This document shows, piece by piece, positions 31,938 through 40,447 of a DNA stretch of 51,548 bases. A program made the translations under genes and the position numbers. Under the pieces are notes generated by a model that was given only the letters and a program-made list of their open reading frames with translations, had not been told where the DNA came from and ran no database searches. Within the stretch, counting starts at the first letter, position 1. The number at the start of each line of letters is the position of its first letter. This DNA comes from Candidatus Saccharimonadota bacterium (GTDB lineage: Bacteria; Patescibacteriota; Saccharimonadia; Saccharimonadales; Saccharimonadaceae). The stretch covers positions 1-51,548 of the forward strand of contig JAFWSN010000004.1 of NCBI GenBank assembly GCA_017519305.1, given 5' to 3'.

Positions 31938-33323
31938 TTACTTAACTGCTGCACTATGCTTTCTTATCAGGTAATTAAGACTATCCAACAAACTTTGTTG
32001 TACGCCTTTCTTAGTCTCCAAAGCGGCTACGGCTCTTTCGTCTACGGTATTGGCGCAAACCAACTTGTAGACTTGTACCGGGTACTGCTGGCCCTGACGG
32101 TGTAGGCGGGCGTTGGCCTGTTGGAATAACTCTAAGTTCCAACCTGTGCCGTACCAAACTATATAGTGGCCACCGGCTTGCATATTCAGGCCAAAGGCCG
32201 TAGATGCCGGGTGCGCTAATAGTACGTCAATCTTTCCCGCGTTCCATTCCTTTAACTCCGATTCGTCTTTGTAGACTTTCACGGTATAGCCTTTCAGTTT
32301 CTTAACGATGCGGTCTACGTCGTGTTTGAACTGATAGAAAACCAATACGCTGTTACCGTTGGCCGCTTCTATTATCTCGGCTAACCTGTCTAACTTTTCG
32401 TCGTGTACTTCATGCACGTTTCTATCTTCGTCGTATATTGCACCGTTGGCAAACTGACTTAACTTATTCATCAAGCCCGCTGCGCTGTTGGCTAAGATGT
32501 TTGCGGATTCCCCGGCGTGTTCGTCTTGAAACTCCAAAACCTTTTCCCGTTCAAACTTCGTGTACGCTGTCATAACAGACGGCGAAAGCTGCACCCGGAT
32601 AGTATGCACTAACAGGTCGGGTAATTGCAGATAGTCTTTGGCCTGCATCGACAAACATATATCGGCAATCTTACGCCGTATAATATCGTCGCAACCTTTC
32701 TTAATGTCGCAACGTAGGATAATGCCGTTGCGGTTATAGGTATCAAAGTAGGTTTCCCGGTACTTAGTTACTGACTTACCCAAACGCTCGCCCATATCCA
32801 AACAATACATCTGCGCCCAAAGGTCTATCAGGCCGTTAGGTGCTGGCGTACCTGTCAGTCCGATAACGCGGCTAACGGTAGGCGTGGCCATGCGCATAGC
32901 CTTAAAGCGATTCGACTTACTGCTTTTGAAACTCGTAAGTTCGTCTATAACCAAAACGTCAAAGGGTAGATTACCACCGTAGAGGCCAACCAACCAAACG
33001 AAACTATCACGGCCAATTACGTAAACGTCTGCCTTGGATGCCAACGCCATCTTACGTTGTTTCTCTGTACCCATCACCTTTGCAACCGTTAAGCCTTTCA
33101 GGTGTTCCCATTTCTCGGCCTCTGTAGTCCATGTAGTTTCGGCTACTTTCTTCGGTGCTACGACTAAGGTACGGCTAATCTCGCAATCGTCTATAAGTTC
33201 CTGAATAGCGGTTAGGGTGCTAACCGTCTTACCCAAACCCATATCAAGGAATAGGCCGCAACGCGGATTCTTCAAAATCCACTTTATCGCCGTTTGCTGA
33301 TATTCGTAAGGTCTGAAAATCAT
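31938..33323 (-). CDS. SNF2-family DNA helicase/translocase
   Basis: The product is 461 residues from the ATG at 33323 (MIFRPYEYQQTAIKWIL). The motifs are DMGLGKT (Walker A, about 27-33), VIDELTSFKSS (motif II), GLTGTPAPNGLIDLW (motif III), and NARLHRQGQ (motif VI). It is an ATP-driven DNA translocase of the type found in phage replication modules. The start lies four bases after the VRR-NUC stop. It may work with that nuclease in processing replication intermediates. Confidence 0.92.
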   Translation of the reverse strand: MIFRPYEYQQTAIKWILKNPRCGLFLDMGLGKTVSTLTAIQELIDDCEISRTLVVAPKKVAETTWTTEAEKWEHLKGLTVAKVMGTEKQRKMALASKADVYVIGRDSFVWLVGLYGGNLPFDVLVIDELTSFKSSKSNRFKAMRMATPTVSRVIGLTGTPAPNGLIDLWAQMYCLDMGERLGKSVTKYRETYFDTYNRNGIILRCDIKKGCDDIIRRKIADICLSMQAKDYLQLPDLLVHTIRVQLSPSVMTAYTKFEREKVLEFQDEHAGESANILANSAAGLMNKLSQFANGAIYDEDRNVHEVHDEKLDRLAEIIEAANGNSVLVFYQFKHDVDRIVKKLKGYTVKVYKDESELKEWNAGKIDVLLAHPASTAFGLNMQAGGHYIVWYGTGWNLELFQQANARLHRQGQQYPVQVYKLVCANTVDERAVAALETKKGVQQSLLDSLNYLIRKHSAAVK

Positions 33324-33327
33324 AACT

Positions 33328-33708
33328 CTAATTTTGGGTTTGTATTTTTTTTGTCTCGTACTTTTCAAACTCGGCCTCGTTGTCGGCTAACCACTTCTTT
33401 AGTTCCTCTGCCAATTCATCGACTAAGGGCTTATTATCAATCACCCAAACAACGTGCTTTAGTTTCTGCAACTCTGCTATACGTAGTTCCTGAACTTTAG
33501 ACGGCTTACGCCCTTTGCTCTTTAACTCTACCCACATACATTGTGAGGCCGGTAACACTATCACCCTGTCCGGGTAGCCGGTTTCATTCGGGTTTGAATA
33601 TTTGAGGCATAGCAAACCAATTTCTTTCATTCGCTTGCACAAATATTTCTCTATCTCCTTTTCCGATACTTCGGAATGTCTGACTATGTTTTCAATACCT
33701 TTTTTCAT
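33328..33708 (-). CDS. VRR-NUC domain nuclease
   Basis: This 126-residue protein is of the compact phage VRR-NUC type, a branch of PD-(D/E)XK nucleases. The motif residues are GYPDRVIVLP (catalytic Asp) and WVELKSKGRKPS (Glu-x-Lys). The family often acts on DNA junctions together with an SNF2 helicase, and here the two genes are adjacent. It is intact and starts MKKGIENIVRH. Confidence 0.9.
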   Translation of the reverse strand: MKKGIENIVRHSEVSEKEIEKYLCKRMKEIGLLCLKYSNPNETGYPDRVIVLPASQCMWVELKSKGRKPSKVQELRIAELQKLKHVVWVIDNKPLVDELAEELKKWLADNEAEFEKYETKKIQTQN

Positions 33709-33738
33709 ATTCTCTATTTTTGTTAGTTCAACTTTCCC

Positions 33739-34053
33739 GGTAAACCAAATCCTCGCGTGTACGCGGGTAACATTTTGCGCGAAATGAGTTTGGATTCCTG
33801 CGCGTGTACGTGTGCGCTCGCGTTATTGCTCGTTATACTACTATTTTTATATGTAACTATTAAACTATACATTTTTATAATATTTTTGGTTTACTTGGTT
33901 TACCTTTGCCGAAATCCCTTTGTTTATCGGGGTTTTGCGGTAAACTAAAACGATTTTGTTTGTTTACCTTTTGTTTACTTGGTTTACCTCCCTAATTGTT
34001 AAAAAATGTAGTTTGGTTTACCTTGTTTACCGTTTTCGGCTGTTTGGTTTACC
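33739..34053. repeat. Iteron-like array, candidate replication origin
   Basis: Eight direct copies of a 9-10-bp unit, TTGGTTTAC(C) or TTGTTTAC(C), start at 33886, 33895, 33960, 33971, 33979, 34013, 34023 and 34044, with inverted copies at 33739 and 33939. Several are back to back with about 9-10 bp spacing. The 356-bp intergenic stretch is AT-rich and holds no gene. It lies just after the primase-helicase gene. The pattern fits iterons bound by an initiator, but binding sites for a regulator are possible. Confidence 0.6.
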
Positions 34054-34064
34054 TCGTTTTGTCT

Positions 34065-36506
34065 CTAAATATCTTCATCGTCGCCATCGTTATATACTCG
34101 CCTGAATGACTTTTGCACCCCGTAGACGGCTTGCGCGTGTTTCGATATACCCATGCGCTCCCAACCTGGTAAATCGTCCATGAGACGGCCAACCTTACGG
34201 GCTAAGTATTTGTATTCCTTATCGCCCATATCGCGGCCTAACCTCTCGCAAATGAACTCTGCGGCGCAAACTCTGGTACGTTCTTCCGTGCCGGTTTGGT
34301 CTAACGGGTCGGGGTCGGTAATATAGGCGCGTCGGCGTTTCAAATCCCACGTTTGCCACTCTCCCGGTAACTTCATATCAAGGTAGGCCAAAAGCATATC
34401 CTTAACCGGGTCGTCTGCATCGTCGTTATACTCGGCTTGCCTGTGCCTTGCCTCCGTTTCCATGTCGGCGGGTAGGTAGAGTTTTTCGCCCTCTTTCCAA
34501 CGCTCTACGGCCTCGGCCCAAACTTGGTCACGCTCTGCCATCAGGTCGGCTTTAACGTCGTTATGCTTACGCCTGTCAGCATCAGCGGCCATAACCCAAA
34601 AGCGGCGGTTTCCCGTGTCACCTTTCAGAAAATACGTTTCGTTGGTCGTACCGCAAAATATACATTGGCGCGGGTGCTTTTCCGTTACCGTACCGTAGGC
34701 GGGCCGGTAGGTATCATCCTGACGGCTTATATAGGCTTTCACCTGCTCTACGTCGCTTCGTTTGATACTACCCAATTCGGGCAACTCTATTACCCAACCG
34801 CCTCGCGCTTGTTCCATACCGCTTTTACCCTCCATCGTTACCAGGCTGTCGTTAAACCACTCACCGCCCATCACGCTAAACAGGGTAGATTTGCCTATGC
34901 CCTCGGCCCCGGTAACAATCAGGCAATAGTCGTACTTACAACCGGGATTCATAACGCGGGCTACGGCGGCGGTAAAGTGCTTTCGGGTCATAGCCCTGTT
35001 AAGCGCGGTATCTTCAACGCCTAAGTAGTCTACTATAAGCGTATCAAGGCGCGGCGTGCCATCCCACGTTAGGCTATTCAGGTAGTCGCGTATCGGATGC
35101 ACCCGGCGGCGGGTAAATACCGCGTCCTTTGCATCCTTAATCTTATCTTTGCCGGTTACGCCGTAGTTCTCTTCTAAGTAGATGCGTAAGTTAGCATCGT
35201 CGCGGTTTCCCCATTGGGTCGCTTTCTTATCCCACGGCAAACCGCCCTTAACCAAATCAAAGCCGCTAAACAGGTCGTGCCAAAGATGCCCTTTCAGGCG
35301 TGGGTCATTCTCGATAATGCAGATAATGTTTTTGGCCGTAGACTTAATCGCGCCCTTACGGTCGTACTCTAAATCTGCCATCCAATCCGTGTTAGCCTCT
35401 TCCGGGTTTTCCGCTTCGTCTAAATCCACGTCGGCAAAATCGCTTTCAGCATCGGCGCGGCGTTCCTTGGTAAGCAATACGCGCACGGTCTTATCTTTGG
35501 CCGCGAAATCCTGCATTTTCAGGTACGACGGCAAACGGGTTATGTCAGTTACCCGGCTACCCTCGTCGTGTACGCCGAAAAGGTGAATACGGCAAAGGTC
35601 GAAAGCGTTGCAAAGCTGCATACTCGCCGGGTCTGTCTCGTGGTGGCTGTAGGCAAACTTTCCCTCGTAGCAAACCAAACCGGCGGCAACGCTACCCAAC
35701 TTATACGTATAGCGGCCATCTGTACCCGTCTTAACGTAAGCATCTTGCAGAAACGTATCTATAGCATCTTCTATGGTGTAGGCCCTGCAAAACGCGCCGA
35801 TAAGTCCGGGCTTTTCCAACGGGTCGCCCGCCTTGCGTAGTTCGTGGGCTACGGCTTCGGTCTCACGGCTACCCATCGGCCATTCTGATACGTCAAACGG
35901 GTTTACGTAGGTCTTTAGTATCGCGTCCACGTCGCAAGCGGGGCCGTCCTGATACTCAAATATAAACTCTCCGTCTCGGCTCGTACTCGGCCAATAGAAT
36001 AGGCGCGGTAACTGATACGTCGTAATGTCGAATAGGTCTATACCCAACGTGTCGGCTATCTTTCTGCAAAGCGGCTCGTATTCGTTTGGCTTTACGTTCC
36101 GGGATAGAGGAAACACCAACCTTAGACGCGGCTTTTCCGGGGTGTGCTTGTGTGTGCTGTATAGCATAGCGGCAAAGCCAAACTGCATCGTGAAATCATC
36201 CCAAACGCTGGCCGTGCCGTAGTCTATATCAAGCGTGGCCACACTACGCCACATCACGTTAGCCGTTTTACGTGTACCGCCTGAAAGATAGCCGCCCACA
36301 AAGCCGCCCACGTCTTTAATGTCGGCTTGTTCCTGTTTGGTCATTTTCAGGTATTCACCTACGCTTTCGTCGGTGCGCTTCGTCTGGCTACATCGGCGTA
36401 CTAACTCGCTCCATTGCCACTTTTTGTTTTTCCACTTTTTAGATAAGCGGCTGTGCGCTGTCGCTATATCCAAAGCGAAATCGTGGCTAAGTTCAATCGT
36501 ACCCAT
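34065..36506 (-). CDS. Primase-helicase with VapE/VirE domain
   Basis: From the ATG at 36506 the product is 813 residues. The first third matches the BT4734-like and primase-like domains (ATLDIDYGTASVWDDF, FPLSRNVKPNEYEPLCRK). The C-terminal half is a VirE/VapE ATPase, with GAEGIGKST (about 531-539) as Walker A and GWVIELPELG as Walker B, followed by FCGTTNETYFLKGDTGNRRF. Such proteins prime and unwind phage DNA. An upstream in-frame start would overlap the next gene. The candidate origin lies just downstream of its stop codon. Confidence 0.92.
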   Translation of the reverse strand: MGTIELSHDFALDIATAHSRLSKKWKNKKWQWSELVRRCSQTKRTDESVGEYLKMTKQEQADIKDVGGFVGGYLSGGTRKTANVMWRSVATLDIDYGTASVWDDFTMQFGFAAMLYSTHKHTPEKPRLRLVFPLSRNVKPNEYEPLCRKIADTLGIDLFDITTYQLPRLFYWPSTSRDGEFIFEYQDGPACDVDAILKTYVNPFDVSEWPMGSRETEAVAHELRKAGDPLEKPGLIGAFCRAYTIEDAIDTFLQDAYVKTGTDGRYTYKLGSVAAGLVCYEGKFAYSHHETDPASMQLCNAFDLCRIHLFGVHDEGSRVTDITRLPSYLKMQDFAAKDKTVRVLLTKERRADAESDFADVDLDEAENPEEANTDWMADLEYDRKGAIKSTAKNIICIIENDPRLKGHLWHDLFSGFDLVKGGLPWDKKATQWGNRDDANLRIYLEENYGVTGKDKIKDAKDAVFTRRRVHPIRDYLNSLTWDGTPRLDTLIVDYLGVEDTALNRAMTRKHFTAAVARVMNPGCKYDYCLIVTGAEGIGKSTLFSVMGGEWFNDSLVTMEGKSGMEQARGGWVIELPELGSIKRSDVEQVKAYISRQDDTYRPAYGTVTEKHPRQCIFCGTTNETYFLKGDTGNRRFWVMAADADRRKHNDVKADLMAERDQVWAEAVERWKEGEKLYLPADMETEARHRQAEYNDDADDPVKDMLLAYLDMKLPGEWQTWDLKRRRAYITDPDPLDQTGTEERTRVCAAEFICERLGRDMGDKEYKYLARKVGRLMDDLPGWERMGISKHAQAVYGVQKSFRRVYNDGDDEDI

Positions 36507-36709
36507 TACGCTAACTCCTTTAACAAGTTCCTGAAATGTTGGTAGTTCTCGCCGTCGGTGTATATTTCCACTTCCCAAATACCGCTTATTATTCTGCGCA
36601 TACGCATTTCAAACGGCCTTTCTTCGTTCATCAACTTATCTTGCAGTATTTTGACAAAACCGCTATTCATTGATTCACTTATTTTGTGACTAAAAACTAT
36701 CTCTTTCAT
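36506..36709 (-). CDS. Small hypothetical early protein
   Basis: This 67-residue protein (MKEIVFSHKISESMNSGFVK) shares its stop-start junction with the primase-helicase gene. It has no recognised domain. A central segment, RMRRIISGIWEVEIYTDGENY, suggests a small alpha/beta fold. It probably belongs to the replication operon. Confidence 0.65.
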   Translation of the reverse strand: MKEIVFSHKISESMNSGFVKILQDKLMNEERPFEMRMRRIISGIWEVEIYTDGENYQHFRNLLKELA

Positions 36710-36715
36710 AAGCCA

Positions 36716-37366
36716 TCACTTTTTTAGGTTTTCAGGTAGAAACGAAAGTATATGCTTTATAACCTCAACCGTCCAACCGTTACCTAACATTTTGTATTGC
36801 TGTGTCTCGGAAACTTCCCATTTGTACCAATCCGGGATAGTCTGCAATCGCGCACATTCCGTAGGGGTTAGCCGTCTTATGACTGCTTCGGTTGCATCCC
36901 CCCCCACTAATACGTTAATGGTTCTGCCGCCATGGCCCTCCATCAACGCCGGGGCCTGCCCGTCTGCATCATATACGCGGTTTTGCTGCCGGGGCTGTGT
37001 ACCTCCACTTTCCCGGCTTGGGTTTATCTGCTTTACACTTTCTTCTTTCATCTGCACCACTAAATTATTTTGTTCCCATGCGTTAGCGGATAACGTCGGC
37101 GATTTGTCTACGTGTAAGCCGCCTTTGTTCGCTCCGCGTGGCCGTTGTAATATCAGGTTGTCTTTCGCTACCGTCGTAAGGCAATTCGTCTTACCGGGTT
37201 GGGTACTGGGTATAAAGTGCGCGGGTTCGCCTCTGTACTCATGTCCTCTTTGGGCTACACAAATCAAATCCATGTCGCTATGATAGTTCTTAGTCGATAG
37301 GCAATTTGCTTTGTCCTGATTCGGTGAAACTCTGCCTTTGTAGTCCATCTTTACAAACGCTTTCAT
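36716..37366 (-). CDS. Cytosine-5 DNA methyltransferase, C-terminal half
   Basis: This 216-residue ORF holds the last motifs of a C5 methyltransferase: RRLTPTECARLQTIPDWYKW (motif IX) and YKMLGNGWTVEVIKHIL (motif X). The part before these is probably the target recognition domain (KTNCLTTVAKDNLILQRPRG and similar TLSANAW repeats). A G8 run on the coding strand lies inside it at 36898-36905. The first half of the enzyme is in the ORF just upstream. In-frame stops separate the two, so they would have to work as two subunits or be joined by frame changes. Confidence 0.82.
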   Translation of the reverse strand: MKAFVKMDYKGRVSPNQDKANCLSTKNYHSDMDLICVAQRGHEYRGEPAHFIPSTQPGKTNCLTTVAKDNLILQRPRGANKGGLHVDKSPTLSANAWEQNNLVVQMKEESVKQINPSRESGGTQPRQQNRVYDADGQAPALMEGHGGRTINVLVGGDATEAVIRRLTPTECARLQTIPDWYKWEVSETQQYKMLGNGWTVEVIKHILSFLPENLKK

Positions 37367-37417
37367 GTTCAACTAATACTAAGTCGTAAACACATCTGCC
37401 GCCAACTCTAAGAGCGT

Positions 37418-38170
37418 TCATTTTCTCCCCCCCCCGCGTGGCTTCATACCAAAGCCGTTACCGGCCTCTTTGTTCCTCTCGCTGTGGGCTATGAGTTTCT
37501 GCACTACTTCGGGTTTCAGGTAGTAGCGTTGCGGTACGTCTGTTTCTAAGATGTCCTTTAGCAAAATACCCCTGTCCTTTGGTTGAGGTATCGCGCTGTC
37601 AGGCGGTACAAACATCGTACTTTGGAATGTACGTATATTAGTCCAATAGATGCGCTTTCTTACCTGTGCCGATACTAACGCGCTGTTAATGTGTACGCCT
37701 CTAACGCCTATCGCTTCGTCTATGACGCTTTCCCACCGTTTACCCATTTCCACGTTTTCGAGCATGAAGAAAACGCCGGGGTTGGTTTGCCTGACTTGCT
37801 GTAGGATTCTGATATATTCCCAAAACAGGTAACTTTGGCCCTCAAACTCAAAGCCTTGTTTCTTTAACTCCAGGTATCTGTCTAAAGTCAGTATCTTTTC
37901 GTTAGTCTTGGTACTCATACCGGCGCGTTTCCCGGCAAAGGAAAAACTTTGGCACGGGCTACCGCCTATCAGTAAGTCGATATGTCCTAACGCCGTAGCG
38001 TCAATATCTCGCACGTCGCCTAACTGCACCGTGTCGGGAAAGTTGGCCATCGTGTTAGCAATAGCAAACTTATCTACCTCGCTTGCGTAGTATTTTTCTA
38101 TCGTAACGCCCAATTCGCGCAAAGCGATTTGTCCGCAACTCATACCGTCGAATAAACTAAGTACAATCAT
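37418..38170 (-). CDS. Cytosine-5 DNA methyltransferase, N-terminal half
   Basis: This 250-residue ORF carries the catalytic core: LSLFDGMSCGQIAL (motif I, SAM binding), IGGSPCQSFSFAGKR (motif IV with the catalytic Cys) and FFMLENVEMG (motif VI, ENV). QVRKRIYWTNI is motif VIII-like. It ends in KPRGGGRK, where a G9 run (37427-37435) precedes the stop. The product could methylate cytosine to protect phage DNA from restriction. The second half is in the next ORF. Its start overlaps the stop of the upstream gene. Confidence 0.88.
   Translation of the reverse strand: MIVLSLFDGMSCGQIALRELGVTIEKYYASEVDKFAIANTMANFPDTVQLGDVRDIDATALGHIDLLIGGSPCQSFSFAGKRAGMSTKTNEKILTLDRYLELKKQGFEFEGQSYLFWEYIRILQQVRQTNPGVFFMLENVEMGKRWESVIDEAIGVRGVHINSALVSAQVRKRIYWTNIRTFQSTMFVPPDSAIPQPKDRGILLKDILETDVPQRYYLKPEVVQKLIAHSERNKEAGNGFGMKPRGGGRK
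37427..37435 (-). other. G9 run at the methyltransferase break
   Basis: Nine G in a row on the coding strand lie six bases before the stop codon of the N-terminal methyltransferase ORF. A -1 reading would extend the ORF by about 48 residues (EKMNALRVGGRCVYD onward) and overlap the second ORF. Runs of this length are prone to slippage in replication, transcription and sequencing. Confidence 0.6.
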
Positions 38171-38445
38171 CTTTCGTTATAGGGATAAGGGTAAATCTTC
38201 TTAATTTCTTCCATCTGCTCCGCTGCTGTCATAGCCGCCCAACGCGGCGTTAGGTACATATAGCCTACCGTGCCGTGTAATATGCCGTTTACCTTTAGTT
38301 CGTTTGTCAAAGATTCCCAACCAATACCAAATCTTTCTTCAAGGGCTTTCCATGTAATATGGCCCCGGCCATCGTTCTTACGGCCTATCGTTACGCAATA
38401 TATCGCGCAACTCCTGTAACGGCGGTTTATATCTACTCTACGCAT
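38167..38445 (-). CDS. Small hypothetical early protein
   Basis: This 92-residue protein (MRRVDINRRYRSCAIYCVTI) precedes the methyltransferase with a 4-base ATGA overlap. It has a helical middle (TWKALEERFGIGWESLTNEL), perhaps DNA binding. No family was recognised. Co-translation with the methyltransferase is likely. Confidence 0.65.
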   Translation of the reverse strand: MRRVDINRRYRSCAIYCVTIGRKNDGRGHITWKALEERFGIGWESLTNELKVNGILHGTVGYMYLTPRWAAMTAAEQMEEIKKIYPYPYNER

Positions 38446-38457
38446 ACGCTCCGGGGA

Positions 38458-39654
38458 TTAGTCTCTAATTAACATTGGCATTATCAGCATGGTTATTTCT
38501 TCGCTCAACGGCTGCACTCCCGGCTCAATGATAATCGCCCGGCTTTGGTCTACGATTCTAAACGTAACCTCTGTAGCCGCAACTATGCTTTTTAGCATCT
38601 TGATTAAACGGAAATCCTGCAAACCAAATTTGAACGGGTCGCCGTAGTAACTACAGGGCAAAACCTCGGTAGCCGAAAGCGAAAAATCGTAGTCGGCTGC
38701 ATCCATCTTTACGCTGCCATTATTCAGGTGTATAGTTATTAGCCCTGAATTGTTCGTGAATTGGCTAAGTCGCTCTAACGACTTTATCAGGGCTACGCGG
38801 TCGGTAGTAAAACCTTTGCTAAATTGCGTAGGTATCACGCTGTCGTAGTTAGGGTAGCGGCCTTCTATTGGTCGGCCTACAATGGTTAAACCGTCTACGA
38901 TTATCTGATATACCGGGGCGGGCTGTGGCTCTTTGCTGTCGGTTGGCCAATTCACATCGAAAGCGTTAAAGTCCATTTCGACAAAGCCGGTAGTCGGTAG
39001 TACCTTTTGCAGAATACCGATAATACGGCGCGGCAAAACAACGTCTGCCGGTTTCTCTGTCGTAATAGACTGCTTACGGATTTTCGCTAATACGTGGCCG
39101 TCGGATGCTACGAAATCGGTATGCTCCTTTTTCATGCTGATAACTACGCCATTCATTACCGGGCGTAAATCATCGTCGGCCATTGCAAACGCAAGGCGAT
39201 TCAGGATAGAGCGTAACCCCGGTGCTTCTATTTCGATATGCTGCGCCGTGTCGTAGTTAATGGCCGGTTTTCTTCTCGCGCTGTAGTCCTCGATGCCCTC
39301 AAATATAGGCAAAGCAAAACTACCTATTGAGTGCCTGACGATAACCTGATATTCCAATACGTCAAACTCTAAACTCTGGCCGTCTAACGACTTAATGGCC
39401 GATATAAGTTGTTTGGCATTAACGGCAAACGTCTTTTTATCCGCTGTCGGGTTTCCTATGTTTACCGTCTCGCGCATATAAATTTCGCTGTTGCTCGTTT
39501 CTATAGTGAGTTGGTCGCAATCAGCCGTAAATATGTAGCACTTAAACACATCAAACCAACCGCCTTGCTTATAGGTCTCGCGGTATGTGATTACGGCGTT
39601 ACGTGTCCGTTCTAACGCTCGTAATAGTGTATTCCTGTCTATCTGAAAATTCAT
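38458..39654 (-). CDS. DNA polymerase III beta subunit-like sliding clamp
   Basis: This 398-residue protein has the three-domain length of a beta clamp. The pattern includes KTFAVNAKQLISAIKSLDG, then FALPIFEGIEDYSARRKP (equivalent of LP--PAEDFP), VASDGHVLAKIRKQ (equivalent of ATDGHRLA), and EGRYPNYDSVIP, where bacterial clamps have FPDY--V. The C-terminus ends in MPMLIRD instead of the usual MPMRL. It should hold the phage polymerase on DNA. It overlaps the upstream small gene by four bases. Confidence 0.92.
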   Translation of the reverse strand: MNFQIDRNTLLRALERTRNAVITYRETYKQGGWFDVFKCYIFTADCDQLTIETSNSEIYMRETVNIGNPTADKKTFAVNAKQLISAIKSLDGQSLEFDVLEYQVIVRHSIGSFALPIFEGIEDYSARRKPAINYDTAQHIEIEAPGLRSILNRLAFAMADDDLRPVMNGVVISMKKEHTDFVASDGHVLAKIRKQSITTEKPADVVLPRRIIGILQKVLPTTGFVEMDFNAFDVNWPTDSKEPQPAPVYQIIVDGLTIVGRPIEGRYPNYDSVIPTQFSKGFTTDRVALIKSLERLSQFTNNSGLITIHLNNGSVKMDAADYDFSLSATEVLPCSYYGDPFKFGLQDFRLIKMLKSIVAATEVTFRIVDQSRAIIIEPGVQPLSEEITMLIMPMLIRD

Positions 39655-39860
39655 AAATCTAACTGCTTTGTAAATAAATTAAGTTGTTTCGGGTACTCTA
39701 CCGTTAGCGGGTAGGTGTAGGGTCTCTTTCCCGGCTTAGTGGCCATCATACGGGCGCGGATAGCATCGGCGTTTTCCTTGCTACAGGCCCCGGATATGAT
39801 TTCACGTTGGCCGGTTAGTCTGTTAATTGCCGTTACGCAATACTTTTTGTTCTCGTTCAT
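39651..39860 (-). CDS. Small hypothetical early protein
   Basis: This 69-residue basic protein (MNENKKYCVTAINRLTGQRE) ends in QLNLFTKQLDL. QLxLF-type endings resemble clamp-binding peptides (QLSLF class), so it might bind the sliding clamp encoded next to it, which is inferred. Its stop codon overlaps the start of the clamp gene (ATGA). Confidence 0.65.
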   Translation of the reverse strand: MNENKKYCVTAINRLTGQREIISGACSKENADAIRARMMATKPGKRPYTYPLTVEYPKQLNLFTKQLDL

Positions 39861-40002
39861 AGTCAGGCCCTCCGTTACGCCAATCTATGCAACTTTGTTG
39901 GCACTCGCATACCTGACAACCTGATATTATGCACTCTCCTACGCCGGTTCTTGCCTTATCCGGCTCGTAAGATAAGCAAGTGCCGCAAAGTTCATTATCC
40001 AT
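39823..40002 (-). CDS. Small Cys-rich protein
   Basis: This 59-residue ORF (MDNELCGTCLSYEPDKARTG) has Cys at about 6, 9, 24, 29, 32, 34 and 38, suggesting a zinc-binding knuckle. It overlaps the next gene by about 38 bases. It belongs to the early operon. No family was recognised. Confidence 0.6.
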   Translation of the reverse strand: MDNELCGTCLSYEPDKARTGVGECIISGCQVCECQQSCIDWRNGGPDYEREQKVLRNGN

Positions 40003-40023
40003 TGGCTGTTTTACTTTTGTTGG

Positions 40024-40113
40024 TTACTGACTGCTTCCCCCCCCCTGTGAGGCTTTCATTTCGGGGAATAATTCTAACTGCACCCACTCCGGGCGTTTCT
40101 TCTGCTTATCCAT
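40024..40113 (-). CDS. Very short ORF with G9 run
   Basis: This 29-residue ORF (MDKQKKRPEWVQLELFPEMK) overlaps the gene upstream and ends after a G9 run (40037-40045) that encodes its last residues. Loss of one G would end it just before the next gene instead. QLELF resembles a clamp-binding peptide. It is small and only weakly supported. Confidence 0.45.
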   Translation of the reverse strand: MDKQKKRPEWVQLELFPEMKASQGGGSSQ

Positions 40114-40384
40114 GTTCTTTGCCCTCCAAAATTCTGTGCAATCGGTTTGCACGTTTAACAATGTGTGGCCGCGTGTCGCCGTCGGTTATGTCGCAACTTT
40201 CAGCCCATACCGTAACCCAAACAAACACTACCTTTACCTGAACTTTCACGGTTAAGTAAACCGGGTAGTCCGTATCTGTCTGCGGTACGTGGTATTCGGC
40301 TTCCTGTGCTGCCTGCAAATACCGGGTGTCGCAAACTTCCTCTACGATACGAGCTTTTCTTCTGAATTGGTTTATTATGTTCAT
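40106..40384 (-). CDS. Hypothetical early protein
   Basis: This 92-residue protein (MNIINQFRRKARIVEEVCDT) has a helix-rich N-terminus and a beta-rich middle (VYLTVKVQVKVVFVWVTVW). It follows the second DGR target gene, and its leader has the GAAA-loop hairpin at 40404-40421. No function was recognised. Confidence 0.65.
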   Translation of the reverse strand: MNIINQFRRKARIVEEVCDTRYLQAAQEAEYHVPQTDTDYPVYLTVKVQVKVVFVWVTVWAESCDITDGDTRPHIVKRANRLHRILEGKEHG

Positions 40385-40403
40385 ACGATTTTGCTTTTTA
40401 GTG

Positions 40404-40421
40404 GCCCGGCTTTCGCCGGGC
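40404..40421 (-). promoter_or_regulatory. Hairpin downstream of variable repeat 2
   Basis: GCCCGGC and GCCGGGC form a perfect 7-bp stem with TTTC in the loop, GAAA on the coding strand. It lies 38 bp beyond the 3' edge of variable repeat 2. The same loop and core stem follow variable repeat 1. This is what BPP-1-type DGR target recognition would need. It is also the leader hairpin of the next gene. Confidence 0.65.
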
Positions 40422-40447
40422 TAAGATTAAAGTGTAACAATTAAGAA

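Noticed and set aside
33886-34053. Regular short repeats that might be a CRISPR array
   Set aside because: The units are only 9-10 bp, spacing is irregular and there are no unique spacers of constant length; no cas genes are present.
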